Source: Planctomycetaceae bacterium | Lineage (GTDB): Bacteria; Planctomycetota; Planctomycetia; Pirellulales; Thermoguttaceae | Reading direction: 5' to 3' | Assembly: GCA_009783865.1 (NCBI GenBank) | Contig: WRCR01000269.1 | Coordinates: 1-5,870 of the forward strand | DNA: 5,870 nucleotides | Shown here: in pieces, positions 1-5,199 of the stretch | How the letters are laid out: the number at the start of each line of letters is the position of its first letter | Numbering within the stretch: the first letter of the stretch is position 1 | Position numbers and translations under genes: made by a program | The notes under the pieces: generated by a model | Told to the model about the DNA's origin: nothing | The model's database searches: none | The model's input: the letters and a program-made list of their open reading frames with translations, nothing else

Positions 1-1302
1 CCAGAACTGGAATTTGTTCAGTATCGCAACAGTGTACATGCACAATTAACGGTCATTCGCGATATGGAATACTTCGCACGATTTGCCTCCGGCAAAACGT
101 ATAATCAGATTGCGGTTGCGAATGCATTGGATTCCTCACTGGGTTACGACAGCGAACTTGGATTTACACTGGGGCATCAAAACAACAGTGCGGAAACCAT
201 GCTCGGCTTGTACGACCAATTCGGAGCAACAATACGCGCCAACAGCATAATGATGAACCTTTGGAATCCGGCGGAGATGGTGTTTAACCACATCGGCTAC
301 GGCAACGGTCAAATGGAAACCGGCGGACGCGGCGGTATCAACTGGAGACGGATTCATGAACGCAGAGCAAAGATGCTCGGGCAGGACTGCACTCCGAACC
401 GCGCCGGAAGTTTGTGGGGCAACTTCTTCCACACCGCTTTTGAAGCGGCGGCTGACGGAAACAGTGCCGCTTATAAGTACGACCGCAACGGTTTCACAGT
501 CGGTGCCGAAATGAACATCACACCGTATGCCGCACTCGGTTTCAACATCGCCTACAGTAACAATAAACTGAATCAGGGAATCGACAAAGCGGACAGCGAT
601 GATTATCAACTCGGTCTGTATCTCGTTGCCGCTCCGTTTAACGAGTTTGAAATAAAATCATATCTCGGCATGGGAATTCAGGAATACGATATTGACAGAC
701 GGATACAAAGTCCCGATTTTGTCGGAAATATATATAATTATAACACGCTCAAATGGGATACTTGTACCGGAATCAACGAACGGTATAAATCGAAAGCAAA
801 CGGCAACTCTTTCAATTACAGTTTAGAATTGGCGAGACCGGTTGCGCTGCATCCTACACTTATTGTGCGCCCGACACTCGGTATTGATGTCTATTACATC
901 ACGCAGGGACGTTTCGGCGATGAGGAAGACCCAAACGGCACCAACTTGTATCGGCTGAACTACAGCGGAACAAATCTTGACAGAACGCTGTTGCGGGCGG
1001 GTTTCAGCACGGAAACCAGCGGCTGCCGCGGCGGACTGCGCTTGAGAACGTTCTATGTTTCAAATATCGGCGGCGACTTGTATCCGGCATCCAAAGCATC
1101 GTTTGCCGCCGGAAGCGATACCTTCAAGGTTTTGGGGACATCGGTTGGAAAAAATTACCTCAATTTAGGTCTCAGCGGCAATCTGTATCTTGACGGAGCA
1201 AGGACTTCATCGTTCTTCGTCGATTACGATGCCAACCTGTACAACACAAGCCGGAAGATTCAAAACCATTCGTTCAACATCGGTTTCATTCAGAATTTTT
1301 AG
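1..1302 (+). CDS. Autotransporter beta-domain protein, C-terminal part (5' end outside window)
   Basis: The reading frame is open from the first base, so at least 433 residues are present and the true start and secreted passenger lie upstream. The visible N-terminal stretch (residues about 22-80) carries the linker typical of autotransporter family proteins, with YNQIAVANALD at 34-44 followed by a helical segment. From about residue 136 (GSLWGNFF...) to the end come some 300 residues of alternating polar/aromatic strands such as GFTVGAEMNITPYAALGFNIAYS, as in a type V secretion 12-stranded outer-membrane barrel. The last residue is phenylalanine (NIGFIQNF), the classic outer-membrane protein end signal read by the BAM machinery. 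By family knowledge the barrel anchors or exports an N-terminal passenger; its function cannot be told from here. An internal ATG at 64 is not the real start, because the homologous linker already begins before it. The 3' end overlaps the convergent downstream gene by 17 bp. Confidence 0.85.
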   Translation, partial: PELEFVQYRNSVHAQLTVIRDMEYFARFASGKTYNQIAVANALDSSLGYDSELGFTLGHQNNSAETMLGLYDQFGATIRANSIMMNLWNPAEMVFNHIGYGNGQMETGGRGGINWRRIHERRAKMLGQDCTPNRAGSLWGNFFHTAFEAAADGNSAAYKYDRNGFTVGAEMNITPYAALGFNIAYSNNKLNQGIDKADSDDYQLGLYLVAAPFNEFEIKSYLGMGIQEYDIDRRIQSPDFVGNIYNYNTLKWDTCTGINERYKSKANGNSFNYSLELARPVALHPTLIVRPTLGIDVYYITQGRFGDEEDPNGTNLYRLNYSGTNLDRTLLRAGFSTETSGCRGGLRLRTFYVSNIGGDLYPASKASFAAGSDTFKVLGTSVGKNYLNLGLSGNLYLDGARTSSFFVDYDANLYNTSRKIQNHSFNIGFIQNF

Positions 1303-2209
1303 TTTCAGGCGGCAATGCGAACGCCTGATTCAAACAATCGCCGAGTGTTAACAGCCAGCGTATTCCGTTCCGCTCGATGACGACATCGTTGTCAATCACA
1401 TCGAGCAGCGTTCCGCGAAATGAACCGGAATTTACCGGTTCGCCTTTCGTTGCCCTGATAGTAACATTATCCGTTCTGACGTTGAACCAAACTTCGGGTT
1501 TGTCTGCCACCCAGTTGACAGCCGTCAGATAAGTGTGGTCGGCTTTGTCAACGCCGCCTCTTGCTGCTTGCAAAAGATTGCGCTCGGCAATTACCCGATA
1601 AGCCGTCAAATCCTTGCCTGCCATGAGCGCGGAAGGTACGCCCGCTGTTTGCGGCAGTTGATTCAGCAGCGGATACGGGTCGTTCTGATAGCACGGTGTC
1701 ATCGTAAGACAATCGATTGTCATCGATAAATTCACTTGTCCTTCTTTGCCGTCTATTGTTGCAACCGACATTGCCGTTATGCGGTGCAAAAACGGAACAG
1801 AATAAAACTCAAACAGCAAGCGGCTTAACTGGTCGAGAGAACAAGTACCGCTGATGTGAAACCGGTAATTCCAGCCGACAGCGGTTTTCACCGGATTGTC
1901 GTCTTTGACTTCGCCGCTGTCAATGCCGCAGTATTTCAGCAATTCCCGAAACCAGAATGAATACTGCGAGCGGACTTCATTCGGCATTCGCGGCATAGAA
2001 CGGGAATAGAGCGAAAGATTCTGTCCCGTAAATTGCTGCATCAGCCCTATGTTGCGCTTGGCGTTTTCGATACCCTGCTTATGCTGCGTAATGGAAGTAC
2101 CGAGTTTCACACGCGGCTCTTTGTAGAGCGACTTATAAACCCAAGACGTACCGTACCACAAGAAGATGACGGCAAGTACAATCAGTGTGACAAGATTACG
2201 TTTATTCAT
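1286..2209 (-). CDS. Single-pass inner-membrane protein with PilO-like and PilP/GspC-like regions (hypothetical)
   Basis: 307 residues starting at ATG 2209-2207. Residues 1-5 are short and basic (MNKRN), followed by one hydrophobic segment at about 6-25, so the protein should be a signal-anchored inner-membrane protein with a periplasmic body. Residues 36-60 look helical or coiled. Residues about 78-170 have a PilO-like pattern: FWFRELLKYCGID, then YRFHISGTCSLDQLSRLLFEFYSVPFLHRI, then a strand region with VNLSMTIDCLTM. Residues about 202-300 start with YRVIAERNLL and continue with short strands ending in FRGTLLDVIDNDVVIERNGIRWLLTLGD, reminiscent of the PilP/GspC homology-region fold. These proteins normally align the inner-membrane platform of type IV pili or type II secretion. 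Here no pilM, pilN or pilQ gene is adjacent, so the role is inferred from fold resemblance only. No Shine-Dalgarno sequence precedes the start. A good promoter lies at 2276-2304. Confidence 0.75.
   Translation of the reverse strand: MNKRNLVTLIVLAVIFLWYGTSWVYKSLYKEPRVKLGTSITQHKQGIENAKRNIGLMQQFTGQNLSLYSRSMPRMPNEVRSQYSFWFRELLKYCGIDSGEVKDDNPVKTAVGWNYRFHISGTCSLDQLSRLLFEFYSVPFLHRITAMSVATIDGKEGQVNLSMTIDCLTMTPCYQNDPYPLLNQLPQTAGVPSALMAGKDLTAYRVIAERNLLQAARGGVDKADHTYLTAVNWVADKPEVWFNVRTDNVTIRATKGEPVNSGSFRGTLLDVIDNDVVIERNGIRWLLTLGDCLNQAFALPPETKNSE
1305..1328 (+). terminator. Candidate hairpin terminator after the autotransporter gene
   Basis: A perfect 7-bp inverted repeat (TCAGGCG / CGCCTGA, loop of 10 nt) starts two bases after the autotransporter stop codon. 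It is followed by a run poor in T, so it is not a textbook intrinsic terminator. It also lies inside the final codons of the convergent gene, so its stem is constrained by coding. The position right after a stop codon supports an mRNA 3'-end function; the missing U-tract argues for caution. Confidence 0.35.
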
Positions 2210-2224
2210 AACTACCGGTATGTA

Positions 2225-2252
2225 TTGTCAGATACAAATTTTCGGGTATTAT
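2225..2252 (+). promoter_or_regulatory. Candidate sigma-70 promoter for tyrS
   Basis: TTGTCA at 2225-2230 (five of six to the -35 consensus) and TATTAT at 2247-2252 (five of six to the -10 consensus) are separated by 16 bp. This predicts a start of transcription near 2259 and a leader of roughly 57 nt before tyrS, too short for a T-box. The -35 box sits within a small inverted repeat (TGTAT-6-ATACA, 2221-2236) that could bind a regulator, though it is short enough to be chance. Confidence 0.5.
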
Positions 2253-2275
2253 CATAGCATAGTCAATTTGTCGTA

Positions 2276-2304
2276 ATTATCAACACATAAAACGGAAAAG
2301 TCAA
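2276..2304 (-). promoter_or_regulatory. Candidate sigma-70 promoter for the PilO-like gene
   Basis: On the minus strand TTGACT (complement of 2299-2304) and GATAAT (complement of 2276-2281) are separated by exactly 17 bp, each five of six to consensus. Transcription would start near 2269 and give a leader of about 60 nt. A second GATAAT on the same strand (complement of 2248-2253) has a poorer -35 partner. The promoter faces, and slightly crosses, the tyrS promoter. Confidence 0.5.
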
Positions 2305-2315
2305 GCGGTATTGTG

Positions 2316-3599
2316 ATGCGGGATATTTTTCAGGAACTTTCGTGGCGGGGACTTATTTATCAAGCGACCGACGAGGCAAATATAGCGGCGTGGCTGATGG
2401 AAAAGCCGCGCACCGTCTATGTCGGCTTTGACCCGACTGCGGATAGTTTGCACGTCGGACATCTTTTGCCTTTGCTTAACCTTCGCCGGTTTCAACAGTT
2501 CGGGCATCGTCCGATTGCGCTGGTCGGAGGCGCAACCGGTATGGTCGGAGACCCAAGCGGTAAAAGCGAAGAACGAAAATTACAAACCTTGGAACAAATT
2601 GAAGCGAACTCCGTCTTGGTCAAAAAACAATTTGAGCGGTTTCTCGATTTCGATGACAAAAAAGAGAACGGAGCGGTTTTAGTCAACAATATCGATTGGA
2701 CGGTGAAACTTTCGTGGATTGACTTTCTTCGTGACGTGGGTAAAAAGTTCTCCGTAAAGACAATGTTGGCAAAGGATTCCGTTAAGGCGCGGTTAAATAA
2801 CGAAGACGACAGTTTATCCTTTACCGAATTTGCCTATATGTTGATGCAGTCGTATGATTTCGTTCATCTTTACGAAAATTACAACTGCGAAATGCAACTT
2901 GGCGGCAGCGACCAGTGGGGCAACATTACTCTCGGCTGCGATTACGGACGGAAACTCAACGGATACCGCCTGCATGCATTGACGAGTCCGCTGATTACCA
3001 AAAGTGACGGAACGAAAATGGGAAAAACTGAAAGCGGCGCGCTGTGGCTTGATGCGGAAAAGACCCCGCCGTATCAGTTTTATCAATACTGGATTAACCT
3101 TGACGATGCCGATGTTGAAAAGACGCTGAAAGTATTCACGGATTTGAATCGGGAAGAGATTGCCGAAACGATGACGCAACACCAATCCGCACCGGAAAAG
3201 CGAATTGCGCAAAAACGGTTAGCGGATGAATTCACGAGAATCGTTCACGGTGAAAACGGATTAACCGCCGCTCAAAGGGCGACGCAAATCTTTTTCGGCG
3301 GTGAGATTGCAGGATTGGATGACAAGCAACTCGGTTCGATTTTTTCCGATGTGCCTAGCAAGGAATTGCCGCGCCAGCGGTTGGAAGACGGTTTGCCGTT
3401 GATAGATGCGATGCTGACAGCGGAACTTGCCCGTTCAAAAGGGGAAGCCCGCCGGACGATTGAACAGGGCGGTGCTTATGTTAACAATGTGAATATCAAG
3501 GACATTGAAATGAAACTTTCCCCGAAGGACTTGGCAAGCGAAACGGTATTGGTTCTCCGCAGCGGCAAGAAAAAATACGCACTGTTGAGGTTTGTATGA
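2316..3599 (+). CDS. tyrS: Tyrosyl-tRNA synthetase (tyrosine--tRNA ligase)
   Basis: Cytoplasmic class I aminoacyl-tRNA synthetase that charges tRNA-Tyr with tyrosine using ATP. The protein has 427 residues from the ATG chosen here, a normal bacterial length. The Rossmann catalytic core shows the HIGH-class motif as HVGH (46-49), the tyrosine-pocket residues Tyr35 and Tyr174/Gln178/Asp181 (in YMLMQSYD), the GGSDQWGNI block (196-204), and the KMSKS-class motif as KMGKT (234-238). The last looks like the E. coli type (KFGKT) rather than canonical KMSKS. The region from about 358 to the end is an S4-like tRNA-binding domain (ARSKGEARRTIEQGGAYVNN). A GTG at 2313 lies directly before the ATG at 2316 and could be the start instead, adding one residue. 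There is no strong Shine-Dalgarno sequence; a weak purine run (GGAAAAG, 2294-2300) is rather far upstream. The gene appears monocistronic, divergent from the PilO-like gene and convergent with the flavoprotein gene. Confidence 0.97.
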   Translation: MRDIFQELSWRGLIYQATDEANIAAWLMEKPRTVYVGFDPTADSLHVGHLLPLLNLRRFQQFGHRPIALVGGATGMVGDPSGKSEERKLQTLEQIEANSVLVKKQFERFLDFDDKKENGAVLVNNIDWTVKLSWIDFLRDVGKKFSVKTMLAKDSVKARLNNEDDSLSFTEFAYMLMQSYDFVHLYENYNCEMQLGGSDQWGNITLGCDYGRKLNGYRLHALTSPLITKSDGTKMGKTESGALWLDAEKTPPYQFYQYWINLDDADVEKTLKVFTDLNREEIAETMTQHQSAPEKRIAQKRLADEFTRIVHGENGLTAAQRATQIFFGGEIAGLDDKQLGSIFSDVPSKELPRQRLEDGLPLIDAMLTAELARSKGEARRTIEQGGAYVNNVNIKDIEMKLSPKDLASETVLVLRSGKKKYALLRFV

Positions 3600-3613
3600 A
3601 ACACAATGATAGC

Positions 3614-3636
3614 GGAGCGGCGTAAGCCGCCCGTCC
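3614..3636 (+). repeat. GNRA-capped hairpin in the tyrS / flavoprotein convergent gap
   Basis: GCGGC (3617-3621), loop GTAA (3622-3625) and GCCGC (3626-3630) form a perfect 5-bp stem with a GNRA tetraloop in plus-strand RNA. An outer GGA/TCC pairing (3614-3616 with 3634-3636) extends it across a 3-nt bulge. It lies 15 nt after the tyrS stop. There is no T-run on either strand, so it is either a weak 3'-end structure for tyrS or a copy of a dispersed intergenic palindrome. The rest of this 89-bp gap holds only a short palindrome (GGATATATCC, 3655-3664). Confidence 0.35.
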
Positions 3637-3688
3637 ACCTTTCGGGGTAAATGTGGATATATCCCCTTAACTTAACGGCTATGGGACT

Positions 3689-4915
3689 TTAGTTCCCGCT
3701 TTGTTTTGCCGCTTTTTCGCCGGCAAGGAAACCAGACGACAGCGCAAATTGAAGATTATAACCGCCGGTGTCGCCGTCAATATCCAGCACTTCTCCGCAG
3801 AAAAACAAGTTCGGAATAACACGTGACTCCATCGTCTGCCGATTAACTTCCTCCAGCGCGACGCCGCCAGCCGTTGCCTTTGCTTCGTTCCAGTCCCCCA
3901 ATTTCTCAACAGTGAACGGACAGGCGGTCAAAGCGGTTTCAATGATTTTGCGTTCTTCCCGCAGTATTTCGGCAACGGGCTTATCCGGCATTATTCCGCA
4001 AACGGTTAACAGTACTTCTAAAAAATGTTCCGGCAAATTCAACGGATGCAAGGCATTCTTAACTGTCTTCCTGCCGCTCAAAAATTGCTGTATGTTTCGT
4101 CCTTCTTTTGATAATTCGAGAAACATAACATCGTCCGGTTCGATGCAGCGGCTTGCGTTCAATATGCCGGGCCCCGAAAGTCCGTGATGCGTGAGCAAAA
4201 CAGTGCCGCCGGACAATACAACCAGTTTTCCGTTTCGTTTGATGCGAAAAGTTATGTTTTCAAACGATATACCGGCGCAGTCCGTAAAAGGGTAGTCCCG
4301 AACATAGACCGGTGTTAACGCCGGTTTCGGCGGTACAATGCGGTGTCCCAACTGTTCTGCAAGAGCGAATCCGCTGCCGTCAGAACCCGTTGCGGGATAG
4401 GAACTTCCGCCTGCTGCCAAAATGATTTTATCCGCCGTTTTTGTACCGTGATTAGTTTCGAGAACAAAACCGGTTTCCGTTTTACGGATTGTTTCGGCTT
4501 TGGTATCCGTTTCAATTACTCCGCCGGATTCGCTGAATTTGTTAAGAAACACATCCAGTAAATCCGCCGCTTTCAAGGAACGGGGAAACATCTTGCCGTC
4601 TTCACGTTCCCAAAGCGGAACGCCGTTGTCTTCAAAGAATCGAATTACTGCGGCATTATCGAAGTTAAACAGCGCGGGTTTTACGAAGCGTTCCTTTTGA
4701 CTGCCGCCATAATTTTTTAGGAAGCCGGTTATTAAACCGCCGCGTGTGATGTTGCATTGTCCTGAACCGGTGATTAGAAATTTTTTACCTGCGCGGCTGT
4801 TGCGTTCCAATATGGTAACAAAACCGTTGCGGCGTTGTTTCTGTAATTTTTCTGCGGCGGCAATCCCGGCTGTTAAACCGGCTGGACCCGCACCGATGAT
4901 GATAATGTTTGACAT
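3689..4915 (-). CDS. HI0933/BaiN/YhiN-family FAD-dependent oxidoreductase
   Basis: 408 residues, the usual length for this family of NAD(P)/FAD-dependent flavoproteins (also labelled 'aminoacetone oxidase family FAD-binding enzyme'). The N-terminus is the dinucleotide-binding fold with GAGPAG at 8-13 and an acidic residue at the end of the second strand (ILERN, 35-39). The family block KKFLITGSGQCNITR is at 44-58. LAAGGSSYPATGSDGSG (166-182) is the second FAD-contacting loop. LLTHHGLSGPGILNAS (240-255) is the mid-domain signature, and GEVLDIDGDTGGYNLQFA (374-391) is the C-terminal FAD-binding segment. All hallmarks are intact, so the enzyme should bind FAD and act in the cytoplasm. The physiological substrate is unknown for most members; the bile-acid assignment of Clostridium baiN should not be transferred. 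The start ATG (4915-4913) directly precedes the glycine-rich motif and cannot be much further downstream; no Shine-Dalgarno sequence is seen. The gene is convergent with tyrS and divergent from the CobW-type gene. Confidence 0.93.
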   Translation of the reverse strand: MSNIIIIGAGPAGLTAGIAAAEKLQKQRRNGFVTILERNSRAGKKFLITGSGQCNITRGGLITGFLKNYGGSQKERFVKPALFNFDNAAVIRFFEDNGVPLWEREDGKMFPRSLKAADLLDVFLNKFSESGGVIETDTKAETIRKTETGFVLETNHGTKTADKIILAAGGSSYPATGSDGSGFALAEQLGHRIVPPKPALTPVYVRDYPFTDCAGISFENITFRIKRNGKLVVLSGGTVLLTHHGLSGPGILNASRCIEPDDVMFLELSKEGRNIQQFLSGRKTVKNALHPLNLPEHFLEVLLTVCGIMPDKPVAEILREERKIIETALTACPFTVEKLGDWNEAKATAGGVALEEVNRQTMESRVIPNLFFCGEVLDIDGDTGGYNLQFALSSGFLAGEKAAKQSGN

Positions 4916-4930
4916 GTTGCTTGAAATTTA

Positions 4931-4956
4931 CCGCAAAGAGGCAAAGAATGCAAGGA
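4931..4956. repeat. GCAAAG-type short tandem motif (possible dispersed intergenic element)
   Basis: Three degenerate copies of GCAAAG spaced 8-9 bp apart (starting at about 4933, 4941 and 4950) lie 16 bp before the flavoprotein start codon. On the minus strand they read CTTTGCC/CTTTGCGG in its 5' leader. From memory, related runs of 'CCGCAAAG-nnGCAAAG' occur in intergenic regions of many unrelated bacterial genomes and are often mistranslated as short peptides. The match to that element is by recollection and was not searched. Confidence 0.4.
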
Positions 4957-4982
4957 TTTATCAGTCCCCGTCTCTTTTGAAC

Positions 4983-5065
4983 AACGCGGCTCCTGATTGT
5001 TATTTTTCGCAATCTTTCGGTTGCGGCTCTGTTCTCGCCGTTGCTTGCGCAACGCCGCTCTGATT
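4983..5065 (+). repeat. Imperfect direct repeats, core GCSGCTC-TGATT
   Basis: AACGCGGCTCCTGATT (4983-4998) and AACGCCGCTCTGATT (5051-5065) match except for one substitution and a 1-nt gap. A shorter third relative, TTGCGGCTCTGTT, lies at 5021-5033. They may be remnants of a local duplication or binding sites; the sequence does not decide which. They occupy the middle of the 284-bp divergent gap, where no convincing gene is present. Confidence 0.35.
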
Positions 5066-5113
5066 TGAGCCGGAGTACCGGCTAAATGAAATCTTTATGG
5101 GGGGCTTCCCATA
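5008..5113. other. Ladder of four small inverted repeats at about 29-bp spacing
   Basis: Four perfect short stems occur in succession: CGCAA/TTGCG (5008-5025, 8-nt loop), CGTTGC/GCAACG (5039-5054, 4-nt loop), AGCCGG/CCGGCT (5068-5083, 4-nt loop) and TATGGG/CCCATA (5096-5113, 6-nt loop). Their centres are near 5016, 5046, 5075 and 5104, about 29-30 bp apart. The stem sequences differ, so this is not a repeat array. The structures lie upstream of the predicted CobW-gene promoter, so they would be outside that mRNA unless a further upstream promoter exists. Confidence 0.4.
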
Positions 5114-5134
5114 TTGGAGATTGTCCGCTATACT
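5106..5134 (+). promoter_or_regulatory. Candidate promoter for the CobW-type gene
   Basis: TATACT (5129-5134, five of six to the -10 consensus) has a weaker -35 box TTCCCA (5106-5111, four of six) at the ideal 17-bp distance. Transcription would start near 5141, giving a leader of about 60 nt. A weak -35 box with a good -10 box is typical of a regulated promoter. Confidence 0.4.
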
Positions 5135-5160
5135 TATAGGAATTCGTCCAGTATAGGACA
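5122..5160. promoter_or_regulatory. Inverted repeat overlapping the CobW-gene -10 box (candidate operator)
   Basis: The left arm is TGTCC (5122-5126) plus TATACT (5129-5134), and the right arm is AGTATA (5150-5155) plus GGACA (5156-5160). All 11 arm bases are complementary, interrupted only by a 2-nt GC insertion on the left. The 15-nt centre also starts a direct repeat (TATAGGA-ATTCG at 5135-5146, TATAGGA-CATTCG at 5152-5164). The repeat covers the predicted -10 box and start site, the position of a repressor site. COG0523 genes are often under metal regulators such as Zur, but this sequence does not match a Zur box I know. Confidence 0.4.
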
Positions 5161-5199
5161 TTCGCATTAACTTTTTTCTTTGAAACGTAATAAATTATC

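Noticed and set aside
136..609. 157-codon minus-strand ORF inside the autotransporter gene.
   Set aside because: The plus-strand frame has clear barrel and linker patterns and continues past both ends; the antisense product has no recognisable domain.
1708..1721. Perfect 14-bp palindrome GACAATCGATTGTC.
   Set aside because: It lies within the PilO-like coding region with no promoter context; a single palindrome of this length can arise by chance.
2253..2315. Possible T-box leader ahead of tyrS.
   Set aside because: The predicted leader is only about 57 nt, and no T-box sequence or terminator/antiterminator pair is visible.
2814..3212. 132-codon minus-strand ORF inside tyrS.
   Set aside because: It is a shadow of the tyrS frame, whose catalytic motifs lie in the same stretch.
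3655..3664. Palindrome GGATATATCC as a bidirectional terminator between tyrS and the flavoprotein gene.
   Set aside because: It leaves almost no loop to fold as a hairpin and lacks a T-run on either strand.
4914..5063. Small plus-strand ORF of 49 codons beginning inside the flavoprotein start codon.
   Set aside because: It is mostly a translation of the GCAAAG element and the hairpin region, has no ribosome-binding site and no protein-like pattern, and its start overlaps a strongly supported gene on the other strand.
5068..5083. Partial resemblance of AGCCGGAGTACCGGCT to the B12 box of cobalamin riboswitches, upstream of a CobW-type gene.
   Set aside because: The match needs two indels, the other conserved riboswitch blocks (such as GCCACTG) are absent, and the predicted promoter lies downstream of it. 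A covariance-model search (Rfam cobalamin) would settle it; a significant hit would overturn this rejection.
5008..5160. CRISPR-like array.
   Set aside because: The spacing is regular, but the stem units are different sequences, so there is no direct repeat and no spacer structure.
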